A DNA stretch of 43,523 nt from NCBI GenBank assembly GCA_003135055.1, contig PLDF01000211.1:19495-63017 (forward strand). Direction: 5' to 3'. Of this stretch, positions 1-9,154 are shown in pieces (position 1 is the stretch's first letter; each line of letters starts with the position of its first letter). Both the position numbers and the translations under genes were made by a program. This stretch comes from Bryobacterales bacterium. Its GTDB lineage: Bacteria > Acidobacteriota > Terriglobia > Bryobacterales > Bryobacteraceae. The notes under the pieces are model-generated. The model saw only the letters and a list, made by a program, of their open reading frames with translations. It had not been told where the DNA came from and ran no database searches.

Positions 1-120
1 CCATCCCACCAATAGACCGAGTCGTCCGGGTCGTCAGTCAGATTCTTCGCGTGCGCTCTTGTGTGATATGATTTCGCTCTGAAGATTGCGGCGATGCCCA
101 TTAAACCTTGGTAAACCGAC

Positions 121-2184
121 ATGCCCTCGATTCCACGCATAGCATTCTTGCCCTTGCTGGTTGCGTTCTCTGCCTCGTTGGGCGCCTCTCAGGTTCCGCC
201 GCCAGCGCCATCCCCGGCCGGCCCTCAAATCTCCGGCGGCGTTTCTGGCATCGTGGCGCCCGGTTCTATCGTCACCATCCCGGTTACCGGCGATAAGTCG
301 CATTCCGTCCACATCCACGCCGTCAACGATCCGAGCAAGAAATTCGCCGCCGCTCACGACGACGACAACCCGACTGCCGCCGGCATTAAGATCAGGCTTC
401 CAGGCTCAATGGATCCTGGCCCTTATTACTTCACGCTTGTTGACAATGATGCGATCGTGCCTGGCAGCGTCGACGTCGAGCCTGACAAGATCAAGCTCGT
501 CGCTGTTCATCCTGCAACCGCCTATCGCGGCGGCGCCAGCAAGTTCGACTTCGACATTGTAGGCGAGAACCTCTCCAAAAACCCCGACAACGACGACGTG
601 ACCATCGAAGGCCAGGGTTCCATTGTCAAGCTCAGGGGGGCCAACCAAGCCGCTTGCGCCGGAAAAGATGCCTGTCTATGGGTCGAAAACGAACGTCTGA
701 TGCACGTTGTCGGCTACCGCGCCGAACCTCATCAAGGCGTGGTTAATATCGGAGTCCGCGTCGGCAACGTAACGGCCGCCGATCAGAAGGTGCTGGTTCT
801 TGCCCGGCTGTCTGGAACGGTTGTCTTCATCCTCAGCGCTGCCCTCAGCGGACTCTTGTTTTTGATCGTACGGTATATCGTCGGAAGCGGTCTCGCCAAA
901 AACAAGGTGGGCGTCCGGCGCCTGAATCTCTTGCAATCGTTCATACTCGACCCGCAAACCAACAGCTACAGCCTTTCCAAATTTCAGCTGCTGGTCTTCT
1001 CCGCCACCTTCATCTTCGGTTATCTCTACGTTCTGCTTTCGCGCTGGCTGGTGCAGTGGCAGTTTTCGCTGCCCGACGTTCCGTCCACCATAGCGGGACT
1101 CCTCGGCATCAGCGGCGGAACCACCGTCGCGTCCGCAGGGCTCACCGCCTCCCTTGGCGCGAAAGGCGCAGGCCTCCAACAGCCGACCGGCGCGGACCTC
1201 ATCAGCAGCGGCGGCATAGTTGTCGCCGAGCGCTTTCAGTTCTTTGTCTGGACCATTGTCGCTTGCGGCGGCTTTATTGCCTTGCTGGTGGGACAAGACC
1301 CCGCCCAGGTAAGCAACTTCCCCGATATTCCAGCGGGCCTCTTATATGTCATGGGCGTCAGCGCCGCCGGCTATCTTGGAGGCAAGGCGGCGCGCAATCC
1401 CGGTCCGGTTCTGGAAAACGTTGGCATCAGGAAAGGAGTTGCCGGAGCCTCTTGGCACACTCTGATCGTGCAAGGCCAGAACCTCGCCAGCAACGCTCGC
1501 TTCTTCATCGACGAGAAGGAATTGGGCTTTCCTTCAGACGAAGACAAAGCAAAATTCCAGAATCTTCCCGACCCGCTGGTGAAGCCAACGCCGCAGCTAG
1601 GCGTATCGGATAGTAGTTTCTGCACGCAACTAGAAATCACCGTTGTGAACTCCTCAATCGACCTGACTCAGGGCGATCATACGTTCCGCATCGTGAACCG
1701 GGATGGGCAATTCGCCGACATCTCGTTCACAGGGGACCAGCCTTCCATCACGGCGGCATACAAAAAGGACGACCCGCCTGCGGCCGACAATCCTGAGGCT
1801 AAGACGCTGCAAGCGACAGACCAGGCCTTGACTGTGGCGATCAAGGGATCGGGATTGGCAATGGGAAGTCAGGTCGATTGGAAACCGCCCGGCGCCGCTA
1901 AGTTCGACACGCAATCTCCGGCGCCAGGCAGTCCTAACGATGGCGCCGAGTTGTGGGTTTCCCTCGTTCCAGGACTGAGGGTTGATTCCACCGGCACTAT
2001 CAATGTAACTACGCCGAAGGGCTTCGTTGCCACTGCCACCGTGAAGGTGGTCAAAGGTCCTCAGGGCCCGGCGCCAGCACCACAGCCTCCAAGCCCACCC
2101 CCCGGTGCGGCTGCTCCGGCACAAGGTCCCGAAGGCGATGTAGACCCTGGCGCCAAGGCGCCGGCGGAAGGGCCCCACCCGTAA
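121..2184 (+). CDS. Secreted/membrane-anchored hypothetical protein with Ig-like domains
   Basis: 687 residues, not assigned to a named family. The N-terminus (about 1-22) is a signal peptide ending near GAS-Q. Residues about 25-225 look like two extracytoplasmic beta-sandwich segments, the second with wording typical of IPT/Ig folds. Four hydrophobic segments follow at about 232-252, 288-310, 370-390 and 403-421. Residues about 430-640 again look like IPT/Ig-type beta domains, and the last 35 residues are a Pro/Ala-rich tail. The ATG follows directly on a non-coding stretch with no clear Shine-Dalgarno. It stands alone, with the ADOP permease downstream on the same strand about 280 bases away. 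Inference: a cell-envelope protein exposing Ig-like domains around a four-helix membrane core. Function unknown. Confidence 0.8.
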   Translation: MPSIPRIAFLPLLVAFSASLGASQVPPPAPSPAGPQISGGVSGIVAPGSIVTIPVTGDKSHSVHIHAVNDPSKKFAAAHDDDNPTAAGIKIRLPGSMDPGPYYFTLVDNDAIVPGSVDVEPDKIKLVAVHPATAYRGGASKFDFDIVGENLSKNPDNDDVTIEGQGSIVKLRGANQAACAGKDACLWVENERLMHVVGYRAEPHQGVVNIGVRVGNVTAADQKVLVLARLSGTVVFILSAALSGLLFLIVRYIVGSGLAKNKVGVRRLNLLQSFILDPQTNSYSLSKFQLLVFSATFIFGYLYVLLSRWLVQWQFSLPDVPSTIAGLLGISGGTTVASAGLTASLGAKGAGLQQPTGADLISSGGIVVAERFQFFVWTIVACGGFIALLVGQDPAQVSNFPDIPAGLLYVMGVSAAGYLGGKAARNPGPVLENVGIRKGVAGASWHTLIVQGQNLASNARFFIDEKELGFPSDEDKAKFQNLPDPLVKPTPQLGVSDSSFCTQLEITVVNSSIDLTQGDHTFRIVNRDGQFADISFTGDQPSITAAYKKDDPPAADNPEAKTLQATDQALTVAIKGSGLAMGSQVDWKPPGAAKFDTQSPAPGSPNDGAELWVSLVPGLRVDSTGTINVTTPKGFVATATVKVVKGPQGPAPAPQPPSPPPGAAAPAQGPEGDVDPGAKAPAEGPHP

Positions 2185-2209
2185 ACCAACGATCGGACAT
2201 TGGGGAAGT

Positions 2210-2260
2210 CACTCCCTTACGGTAGTGGCTCCGATCGGAGCCGCGCGCGTCAGCAAGCGG
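2210..2260. repeat. Dispersed intergenic palindrome element, copy 1
   Basis: Contains CACTCCCTTACGGTA, then the perfect 16-bp palindrome GGCTCCGATCGGAGCC (2227-2242), then CGCGCGTCAGCAAGCGG. Related pieces recur at 5229-5273 (inverted), 19863-19895 (inverted) and 42426-42452. It lies between genes and has no coding sense. Such palindromic units are known to be scattered through Solibacter-type genomes and often give false ORFs. Confidence 0.75.
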
Positions 2261-2328
2261 TTTGACGATATCACCGAATCTTGCGGTCGCGGTGCTAGCT
2301 GGAGGGCGCAGCGTTCGATGAGAAATCG

Positions 2329-2393
2329 AGGCTAGCCGGCTGAAAGCCGGCTGCAGCCACGATTGGCTGCCCCACAAGGCGTTCACACGAGCG
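2329..2393. repeat. Second intergenic repeat unit (GGCTGAAAGCCGGCTGCAGCC type)
   Basis: The stretch holds nested GGCT/AGCC and GCTGCAGC inverted sequences, able to form a hairpin, followed by TTGGCTGCCCCACA and AGGCGTTCACACGAGCG (2377-2393). The last string is nearly repeated at 17976-17992, next to the toxin relic, and TGTGGGGCAGC recurs at the right end of the window. With the palindrome at 2210-2260 it fills most of the gap before the ADOP gene. Confidence 0.5.
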
Positions 2394-2466
2394 ACAGGTG
2401 AGCTTCCGCGCCAGCCCGCGGCGATTCGGCGGAACAACCCGCTATCATCCGCCGTATTGAGCTTTT

Positions 2467-4875
2467 ATGATGCACGACATGCGGTTCGCGCTGCGCATGA
2501 TCGCCTCCCATCGCTGGTTCTCCGCCGCCGTGGTGGCGACCCTGGCGCTCGGCATCGGCCTCAACACCATGGTCTTCACGCTGGTCGACGCGGCCCTCTT
2601 CAAGCCGATAGCTCTCCCGCGCGGTGAGCGGCTGGTGGCCATCAACAACCGCGACCTCGCTCAAGGCAACCGCGGGATCAACGTCTCGTATCCCGACTTC
2701 GGCGAATACCGCGCCCACGCATCTTCCCTGGAGGCCGTGGAAGCGGCTACCCAAGATCAGGCAGTGCTGAGCGAGCGGGATAACCCTCCCCAATCTTTCA
2801 GCATGGACCGCGTCTCGCCAGGCCTGTTTGAGATGTTGCGCGTTCCCCCCGTCCTCGGCCGCGGATTCCTTCCCGCCGATGGCGAAGCCGGCGCCCCGCC
2901 CGTCGTCCTGCTTGGATACGGCGTGTGGAAGGACCGTTACGGCAGTTCTCCGGCCGTCCTCGGCCGCGTGGTGCGCGTCAATGAGAAGCCCGCGACTATC
3001 GTCGGAGTCATGCCGGCGGGATTCAAATTCCCGGAAAATCAATCCCTGTGGATGGCGCTGCAGCCCACGCCGGATCTCGCGGACCGCACGCACCACACGC
3101 TCCAGCTCTTTGGAATCCTGAGGCCCGGCACTCCCATCGCACAAGCCGGCGCCGATCTCGATCGCATCGCGCGCCAACTCGCGATCGAGTATCCCGCGGA
3201 TAAAAACGTCGGCGCTCTGGTCCGGACATTCCACCAGCGCTATAACGGCGGCAACATTCAGATGGTGTTTCTCCTCATGTTGGCCGCCGTGGGATTCGTG
3301 CTGCTGATCGCGTGCGCCAATGTGGCGAACATGATGCTGAGCCGCGCGCTCGACCGCCGGCGCGAGATCTCCATCCGCGCCGCCATGGGCGCCTCGCGGT
3401 GGCAGGTCGTCCGCCAGTTGCTGACCGAGAGCCTGCTGCTCAGCATGCTGGGCGGCGTTCTCGGCCTGGCGCTCTCCACGCTCGGAGTCCGTTGGTTCGA
3501 CGCCGCGAGTCAGGACGTCGGCAAGCCTTACTGGGTCGTGTTCTCCATGGACTATACCGTCTTCGGCTACTTCGCCGCGCTCTGCGTCTTCAGCGGCCTG
3601 CTGTTCGGCTTGGTTCCCGCTCTTCAGTCTTCGCGCATCAACCTGATTGACACGCTGAAAGACGGCGCTCGAACCGCGGGCACGCATCGCGGCGGCAGAC
3701 TCTCAGGCGCCTTGGTGGTATTCCAATTCGCTCTCACTCTGGTGCTGCTGACGGGGGCCGGAGTGTTTGTGCGCGGTTTTCTCGCGAGTCAGTCTATCAA
3801 TAGCTGGGCTCCCGCCGATCGCCTTCTCACTGCCCGCGTACGGCTTCCTCACGGGCTCTACCCGTCGCCCGCCGCGCGTCAGCGCTTCTTCGAACAACTG
3901 CTGCCGCGCCTCGAAGCCATTCCCGGCGTGACCCGCGCGGCCATAGTCTCGAACCCGCCCGGACTCGGCGCCGGCGACCGGCGCATTGAGATCGAAAACC
4001 GCAGCGTCGCGGAGCCGGCACATCGTCCCTCTGCGTCCGTGGTGGTTCAATCGCCGGGATATTTCGGCGCGATCGATTTGCCAATGCTCGCCGGACGCGA
4101 TTTCAACCAGACCGACGGCGCCAAAGGCCGGCAATCCGCCGTCGTTTCCAAGGGCTTCGCCGCGCACTACTGGCCGCAAGAGGATAGTGTGGGCAAGCGG
4201 TTTCGCTTTTATACGGATGACAAGCCGGGCGAGTGGATCGCCGTAATCGGAGTCTCGGCGGACATGAACCAGCAGCCCGGTGAAGCGGCGCCTAACCCGC
4301 TGCTCTTCCTGCCCTATCGCCAGGAGCCGTACGATTCGATGGCGCTGGTGGTCCGAACCCCCGGCGATCCCGCCTCAGCCACTTCCGCCGTGCGCGCCGC
4401 CGTGCAGGGCCTCGATCGGGATCTGCCTCTGTTCGAAGTGAGAACGCTGACGGATGCGATTGAGCACGACCAATGGTATCTCCGCCTATTTGGCAAGCTT
4501 TTCTCCGCCTTTGCGCTGATCGCCCTGGTTATGGCCTCGGTCGGCATTTACGCGGTGATCGCGCAAGCGGCAGGCAGCCGTACGCGGGAAATTGGCGTGC
4601 GCATGGCGCTGGGAGCAAGCTCGCGCAACATTCTCAGCCTGATACTGACGCGAGGATTGAAGCAGCTGATCGCGGGGCTGGCGCTCGGATTGGCCGCAGC
4701 CTTTCCCATCGCGCGGCTGATGAGCAGCCTGCCCTTCTTGCGTGTCTCCGCATCGGACCCGATCGTATTTGCCGCTGTCAGTCTGGTGCTGACGGCGGTC
4801 GGGCTGTTCGCCTGCTGGCTACCGGCCCGCAGGGCTGCCGCGTTGAATCCGGTGCAAGCGATCCGGCACGAGTGA
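2467..4875 (+). CDS. ADOP-type duplicated ABC transporter permease (MacB/FtsX fold)
   Basis: 802 residues. The protein has two tandem MacB_PCD-FtsX units, which is the arrangement of the acidobacterial duplicated orphan permease family (TIGR03434). Unit one has a first helix at about 16-38, a periplasmic domain to about 260, and the block VANMMLSRALDRRREISIRA near 290-310. Unit two repeats this, with the block AGSRTREIGVRMALGA near 700-715 and the ending ARRAAALNPVQAIRHE typical of the family. No ATPase gene is adjacent, as is usual for orphan members, and no PadR regulator is seen. It opens ATGATG; M1 is used. Family members are thought to work with a MacB/LolD-type ATPase in export or envelope stress, but the substrate is unknown. 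Confidence 0.93.
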   Translation: MMHDMRFALRMIASHRWFSAAVVATLALGIGLNTMVFTLVDAALFKPIALPRGERLVAINNRDLAQGNRGINVSYPDFGEYRAHASSLEAVEAATQDQAVLSERDNPPQSFSMDRVSPGLFEMLRVPPVLGRGFLPADGEAGAPPVVLLGYGVWKDRYGSSPAVLGRVVRVNEKPATIVGVMPAGFKFPENQSLWMALQPTPDLADRTHHTLQLFGILRPGTPIAQAGADLDRIARQLAIEYPADKNVGALVRTFHQRYNGGNIQMVFLLMLAAVGFVLLIACANVANMMLSRALDRRREISIRAAMGASRWQVVRQLLTESLLLSMLGGVLGLALSTLGVRWFDAASQDVGKPYWVVFSMDYTVFGYFAALCVFSGLLFGLVPALQSSRINLIDTLKDGARTAGTHRGGRLSGALVVFQFALTLVLLTGAGVFVRGFLASQSINSWAPADRLLTARVRLPHGLYPSPAARQRFFEQLLPRLEAIPGVTRAAIVSNPPGLGAGDRRIEIENRSVAEPAHRPSASVVVQSPGYFGAIDLPMLAGRDFNQTDGAKGRQSAVVSKGFAAHYWPQEDSVGKRFRFYTDDKPGEWIAVIGVSADMNQQPGEAAPNPLLFLPYRQEPYDSMALVVRTPGDPASATSAVRAAVQGLDRDLPLFEVRTLTDAIEHDQWYLRLFGKLFSAFALIALVMASVGIYAVIAQAAGSRTREIGVRMALGASSRNILSLILTRGLKQLIAGLALGLAAAFPIARLMSSLPFLRVSASDPIVFAAVSLVLTAVGLFACWLPARRAAALNPVQAIRHE

Positions 4876-4892
4876 GCCCGCAAGCGGCTGGC

Positions 4893-5153
4893 TTATTGTT
4901 CTTCCGCCGGCGGGACGAGCATTGTGGCGTTGGACGATGAATGAATGCTGATCAGCGTCAATACGTCGTCGTTATCGTTGGAGCTCCAAGCCTTGGCAGT
5001 ATCCGATGCTTGTGTGCGAATCTGCTTAAGCTCCGCATCTGTTAGAGCCTTCGCTCTCTTCAAAGCGCTCTCGATAGCATTGATTTCGAGGCGCTGGGCA
5101 AGAACAAGCCGCAGCAGTTGTCTCCATTCACCGGTTGTTGGGTTGTTGTCCAT
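4893..5153 (-). CDS. Small hypothetical protein, 86 residues
   Basis: Begins MDNNPTTGEW and is rich in charged residues and helix formers (LKRAKALTDAELKQIRTQ), suggesting a small helical, possibly coiled-coil, soluble protein. The reading frame stays open much further upstream, but that part crosses the intergenic palindrome at 5229-5273 and gives nonsense, so the internal ATG at 5153 is preferred. An AAGGGG stretch lies about 11 bases upstream as a weak ribosome-binding site. It ends tail to tail with the ADOP permease. I recognise no family. Confidence 0.5.
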   Translation of the reverse strand: MDNNPTTGEWRQLLRLVLAQRLEINAIESALKRAKALTDAELKQIRTQASDTAKAWSSNDNDDVLTLISIHSSSNATMLVPPAEEQ

Positions 5154-5228
5154 TCGCTTGCGTTCCCCTTTGCATGGATTATGCCGCAGGCTAGTTCTCA
5201 GAACGTGAGATTCGGTGCTAGGAAAAAT

Positions 5229-5273
5229 CGCTTGCTGACGCGGCGCCTTCTGGGCCCGGCTCCGATCGGAGCC
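5229..5273. repeat. Dispersed intergenic palindrome element, copy 2 (inverted)
   Basis: CGCTTGCTGACGCG at 5229-5242 is the reverse complement of the right part of copy 1. The perfect palindrome GGCTCCGATCGGAGCC is at 5258-5273. It sits in the gap between the small hypothetical gene and the Uma2 gene. Confidence 0.75.
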
Positions 5274-5331
5274 ACCTGCTTCCTCACAATGTGTGAGTGA
5301 CGGAAGCAGCGCCGATTCCGTGCGCACTGGA

Positions 5332-5844
5332 CTAACGCATCTCCGCCCGCAGTTCCCGCATATCGACTTGCAGTACCCCAGCGCGGAACATTCCGTCGCT
5401 GACTCGCTCGATGCCATCGCGGGTGCGTACCTCGCCGTTAAGAGAGACGGGATCGACCACCCACACAAAGGGAACGCCTAGAGTCAGGTATTCATCCGCC
5501 TTAGCGCTTACCTCCGCGGCCACATCGTCAGGAGACAGGATCTCAATGCATAGATACGGAGGTTCGGTGAAGACATCCTCATCGGGCTCGCCAAAGGTGA
5601 CACACAAGTCGGGAACCCGGTAACGCGCCGGATTGGCTTGGGTACGGATGCGCTGTTCGGGCCAGACCTTGTACCCCAGGGGCCGCCCAATTCCGTACAG
5701 CGTCAGAAGGAGGAAAGCCTGCATTTTGCTGTGCGGTTTTTTGGGCACGGAGCGGTACACGATCCTTCCTTCGACATACTCGGCGTCGTGCTCATAACTG
5801 GTGTGCAAATACTCTTCAACGCTGACCAAATGCGTGGTTGCCAT
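5332..5844 (-). CDS. Uma2 family (DUF820) restriction-endonuclease-fold protein
   Basis: 170 residues. The order of motifs fits the Uma2/DUF820 PD-(D/E)XK family: an N-terminal helix opening VSVEEYLHTSYEHDAEYVEG, a VPDLCV strand carrying the conserved Asp, then PPYLCIEILSPDD carrying the conserved Glu, then KADEYLTLGVPFVWVVDP with the Lys and the VD-P ending. Such genes are abundant and multi-copy in cyanobacteria and acidobacteria. A nuclease fold is established for the family but the biological role is not. It is not in an obvious operon; hairpin-type repeats lie just upstream (5874-5943). Confidence 0.9.
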   Translation of the reverse strand: MATTHLVSVEEYLHTSYEHDAEYVEGRIVYRSVPKKPHSKMQAFLLLTLYGIGRPLGYKVWPEQRIRTQANPARYRVPDLCVTFGEPDEDVFTEPPYLCIEILSPDDVAAEVSAKADEYLTLGVPFVWVVDPVSLNGEVRTRDGIERVSDGMFRAGVLQVDMRELRAEMR

Positions 5845-5873
5845 GTCGATCCTTCTATTACTTTACGCCGTTG

Positions 5874-5943
5874 GACCGGCCTCCCGGCCGGTCAGCCCTC
5901 GAAGCGCGCCTCCGGCGTGTAGACCGGCCAGGAGGCCCGTCTT
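5874..5943. repeat. Hairpin repeat pair (GACCGGCC-TCCC-GGCCGGTC type)
   Basis: An 8-bp perfect stem with a 4-base loop at 5874-5893, then a half copy GACCGGCCAGGAGGCCCGTC near 5922-5941. The same design occurs at 22372-22395 as AAGACAGGCC-TCCT-GGCCTGTCTT. Both lie between genes, here between the exporter ATPase end and the Uma2 start. The stem could help end the exporter transcript, but no U-run follows it. Confidence 0.55.
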
Positions 5944-5946
5944 ACT

Positions 5947-6642
5947 TCACGCCGCCATCAACTCGCCCTTTTCCAAATGATGCACCGTGGTCGCGAACTG
6001 AGCTGCATGCGGATCGTGCGTCACCATCACCACTGTCTTGCCATGGTCCTTATTCAACTTCGACAAGATCGTTAGTACTTCTTGCGCCGACGCCGCATCC
6101 AGATTGCCCGTCGGCTCGTCGGCTAGAATCAGCGCAGGGTCGGTCACAATGGCGCGCGCGATGGCCACGCGCTGCTCCTGGCCGCCCGAAAGCTGCCGCG
6201 GAAAATGGCCCAGCCGGTCGCTGAGGCCCACCAGGCTCAACGCCGTCCTGGCGTGCTCCATCCGCTCCGCCTTCTTCAGATTTGTCAGCTTCAGCGGCAG
6301 CTCCACATTCTCCAGCGCCGTCAGCACCGGGATCAAATTGAACTGCTGAAAAATGAATCCCACGTTCTCGTTGCGCCAGTGCGCAACCTGGCTGTCGTTC
6401 AGTTGGCCAAGCGTGTGGCCCAGCACGCGAATCTCGCCCGAAGTGGGGCGGTCCATCGCCGCAATCAGGTGCAGCAGCGTCGATTTGCCCGACCCCGACG
6501 GTCCCATCAACGCCACAAACTCGCCCTTGCGTATCTCGAGAGTGACGTCCTTCAGCGCAATTACGTGGAACTCGTCGCGCACATACTCTTTAGTCAGATT
6601 GTGCGTTTCAATGATCGTGTCACTCATGCCCGCTTCGCTCAT
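5947..6642 (-). CDS. ABC transporter ATP-binding protein (LolD/MacB-type)
   Basis: 231 residues, normal length for the family. Walker A GPSGSGKS is at residues 47-54, the signature [14 protein letters not shown] at about 138-151, and Walker [14 protein letters not shown] just after; the switch His is in MVTHDPHAA. Close to the MacB/LolD/FtsE class that powers MacB-fold permeases. It is the last gene of the four-gene exporter operon. The ATG at 6642 has an AGAAGG about 10 bases upstream, inside the end of the adaptor gene; a second ATG (MSDTII) at 6627 is possible. Confidence 0.95.
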   Translation of the reverse strand: MSEAGMSDTIIETHNLTKEYVRDEFHVIALKDVTLEIRKGEFVALMGPSGSGKSTLLHLIAAMDRPTSGEIRVLGHTLGQLNDSQVAHWRNENVGFIFQQFNLIPVLTALENVELPLKLTNLKKAERMEHARTALSLVGLSDRLGHFPRQLSGGQEQRVAIARAIVTDPALILADEPTGNLDAASAQEVLTILSKLNKDHGKTVVMVTHDPHAAQFATTVHHLEKGELMAA

Positions 6643-6646
6643 TCCC

Positions 6647-7984
6647 TCATGCCTTCTGGCGCACCTTGTCGCCGTCCTTCAAACCCGCAGGCGGGTTAAC
6701 GATCAAATCCTCGCCGCCGATCAATCCTTCTTCAATGCGAACGCTCGCGCCGCTGGCAACGCCCGTCTTCACCGTGCGCCGCACGGCCTTGCCATCCAGC
6801 AGAACGAACACCGCGCCGTCGCGCACCGCCGCCGATGGCGCCAGCACCACCGGCTTCGCCGACGCGCCGGTATCGCCTACCGGTTTACGGTCCGAAAGAA
6901 ATGCCACGCTGGCGTTCATCTCCGGCCGCAAGTAGCTATCGGGCTTAGTGACTTTCACCTTGATCTGCACCGTCGCCTTTTGCCGGTTCGCCTCGGGCGA
7001 AATCTCTTTGATGAAGCCATCGTATTTGCGGTCCGGGAAAGCGTCCGTAGTTACCACGCCGTGCTGCGCCGCATGCAGCTTGGCGAAATCGTTCTGGCTG
7101 ATGTCCAGCTCTACTTCGAGATCGTTAAGGTCGGCGATCGACACCACGTACCCTTTTGCGCCGCGGTCGCCCACGAAACTGGTGGTCACGAATTCGCCCT
7201 TCTCCACGGCGCGCTCCAAAATCGTGCCGGTGACGGGCGCGCGGATAATCGTATTCGCGAGATTCGTCTCGGCGTAGTCGAGGGCGCCCTTGGCCTGATC
7301 CACCTGTCCGCGCAGCGAATCGATCTGCTCATGGCGCGGGCCCAGCTTCACCAGATCGTAGGCCTGCTGCAGCGAGTTCACCCGGTGCGTGGCGCCATCG
7401 TAGCGGGTCTGCGCATCGTCCAGCGATTGTTTCGGCGTGAGGCCTTCGCTCAGTAATCCCTTGAGCCGGTCGAGACTCACTTTGGCGTCTTCCAAATCGG
7501 CCTTGGAGGAGTTCAAATTCGCCAGCGCCTGCTGCACTTCCTCGGGACGCGAGCCGTGCAGCGCTTCGTCCAGCTTGGCTTGCAGGTTGGCAAGCTGGCC
7601 TTTCGCCTGCAAAAGCTGCGCCTGATATTCGTCGTCTTCCAGGCGGACCAGCACCTGCCCTTCCTTCACCCGGTCGCCCTTATCCACGCCGATCCAATTC
7701 ACCTTGCCGATCACTTTCGCGGCCAGCTCGATCTTATGCGCCGCCACAATATAGCCGGTTGCATTGAGCACGATTCCATCCGGCGCGCTGGCCGCGCTAA
7801 TCGATTTCACGCGCTGCACTTCGACCACGGGCGAGTTATCGAGCTTCCCGGAGAGCAGCCGCCATGCGCCGGCGAGCACGAACAACAGCACGCCCGCCAC
7901 AATCCAGCGGACGGCCCACTTGGAAGGCTCGCTGGAGCGCCGCTTGCTGCGGTCGATGCGCAAATTGTTCAGTTCCGCGTCCAT
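6647..7984 (-). CDS. HlyD/MacA-type periplasmic adaptor of an ABC exporter
   Basis: 445 residues. A cytoplasmic N-tail of about 25 residues is followed by one membrane helix (about 26-45). Then come a lipoyl-like strand region split around a long helical hairpin (about 120-220, heptad-like [18 protein letters not shown] and similar) and a second lipoyl half ([20 protein letters not shown]). A beta-barrel domain and a C-terminal domain ([20 protein letters not shown]) complete it. This is the membrane-fusion-protein architecture that bridges an inner-membrane ABC transporter to an outer-membrane channel. Two bases separate it from the upstream permease and four from the ATPase, so co-transcription is near certain. 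No TolC-like gene is in the window. Confidence 0.93.
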   Translation of the reverse strand: MDAELNNLRIDRSKRRSSEPSKWAVRWIVAGVLLFVLAGAWRLLSGKLDNSPVVEVQRVKSISAASAPDGIVLNATGYIVAAHKIELAAKVIGKVNWIGVDKGDRVKEGQVLVRLEDDEYQAQLLQAKGQLANLQAKLDEALHGSRPEEVQQALANLNSSKADLEDAKVSLDRLKGLLSEGLTPKQSLDDAQTRYDGATHRVNSLQQAYDLVKLGPRHEQIDSLRGQVDQAKGALDYAETNLANTIIRAPVTGTILERAVEKGEFVTTSFVGDRGAKGYVVSIADLNDLEVELDISQNDFAKLHAAQHGVVTTDAFPDRKYDGFIKEISPEANRQKATVQIKVKVTKPDSYLRPEMNASVAFLSDRKPVGDTGASAKPVVLAPSAAVRDGAVFVLLDGKAVRRTVKTGVASGASVRIEEGLIGGEDLIVNPPAGLKDGDKVRQKA

Positions 7985-7986
7985 AC

Positions 7987-9150
7987 TTACACTTCCCGCA
8001 GCGCGGTCAGAATCTCCTTTCGCGACGCCATGCGCGCCGGCAACAGGCCGCCGATAGTTCCCAGTACCACCGCAAAAAGGATGCCCATCGCCATGATTTC
8101 CGGAGTCACTCGAAAATTGAAAGCCAGCTCCGAAAAATTCCCGTTGCCAACCGCCGTCGTGATGCCGTTGAGCGGGATCACCAACAGGCAGCCGAGCAAG
8201 CCGCCCAGCCCGGAAAGCAGAACCGATTCCAAAAAGAAACTTGTCATGATGCTGCCGCGCGAGAAGCCCAGCACGCGCAGCGTCCCAATCTCTTTCGCGC
8301 GCCGCGCCACCGCGGCGTACATGGTATTCATCGCCGCAAAGCTGCTGCCCACGGCCATGATCATCGCAACGAAAATCCCCGTGTACTCGATCGGAAGCGC
8401 GTTGCTGGTCTGCTGGTTGTAGTATTCCTCTTCGGAGATCGCGGTGAGTTCGAGGCGCTGATCGCTGCCGATGTCGTTGATCAGCGCTTTCGCCGCCACT
8501 TCATCGCGTGCGGCCACCAATGCGGCGCTCAGCACGTCGAGCCGTTGCAGATCCGACGCAACCTGGTTCAGGTCGCCCCAGATCTCGCTATTCTGCGCGC
8601 CGGCGCCCGCGTCCATCACGCCGACGATATCCCAATTCCCGCGGCCGAATTGCACCTTCCCGCCCAGTCCCGCGCCGGGAAACCGCGAGGCGACCGACTT
8701 ACCCACCACCACCTCGCGCCGCGCCGGGTCGAACCAGCGGCCGGTCGCGATGTGAACGTTCTTGCGCATCTCAATGCCGGCTTGCGGCAACCCGCGAACC
8801 GTCACGTTCACGCCGTTCGGATTATCGACATTGGCGAGATTGATCACCGTGATCACCTCCAGCGAGGCCAGCGGCTGGCCGTCGCTGCCCGTGGCGATTC
8901 CCGGCTTGAATTTCAGATCTTGAAATTGCGTACGAGTGAACAGACTGGTGAGTTCCGATTCGGCGCCTTTGCGCAACACGATAATGTGCAGCGGGTCGCC
9001 GGAGGTGGCAAGCGTGGTTCGCAATCCGTTCACCAGCGCCAGCACGGCGAGCAGAATGGCGACCGTGAGCGCGATTCCCAGGGCCGTCATCAGAGTGCTG
9101 GTCTTGCGCACCACCAGGTTGCGCAGATTGTATGCGATAGGGATGGCCAT
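7987..9150 (-). CDS. ABC exporter permease, FtsX/MacB family (second permease)
   Basis: 387 residues from the preferred ATG at 9150 ([16 protein letters not shown]). The frame opens further upstream to 9183, but that would overlap the preceding gene by about 29 bases and adds an unlikely N-terminus. One N-terminal helix ([19 protein letters not shown]) is followed by a MacB_PCD periplasmic domain. The FtsX helices follow from about residue 270, with the cytoplasmic block [20 protein letters not shown], and the end [16 protein letters not shown]. It forms a probable heterodimer with the permease encoded just upstream (4-base gap). Confidence 0.93.
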   Translation of the reverse strand: MAIPIAYNLRNLVVRKTSTLMTALGIALTVAILLAVLALVNGLRTTLATSGDPLHIIVLRKGAESELTSLFTRTQFQDLKFKPGIATGSDGQPLASLEVITVINLANVDNPNGVNVTVRGLPQAGIEMRKNVHIATGRWFDPARREVVVGKSVASRFPGAGLGGKVQFGRGNWDIVGVMDAGAGAQNSEIWGDLNQVASDLQRLDVLSAALVAARDEVAAKALINDIGSDQRLELTAISEEEYYNQQTSNALPIEYTGIFVAMIMAVGSSFAAMNTMYAAVARRAKEIGTLRVLGFSRGSIMTSFFLESVLLSGLGGLLGCLLVIPLNGITTAVGNGNFSELAFNFRVTPEIMAMGILFAVVLGTIGGLLPARMASRKEILTALREV

Positions 9151-9154
9151 GAGG

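Noticed and set aside
2051..2437. 128-residue minus-strand frame with a PLADARGSDRS string
   Set aside because: This string is the translated form of the dispersed palindrome element, a known source of false ORFs in such genomes.
2383..3687. 434-residue open frame on the minus strand
   Set aside because: It lies antisense to the ADOP permease in a GC-rich codon-mirror frame, is full of Arg/His/Gln/Glu, and has no recognisable domain.
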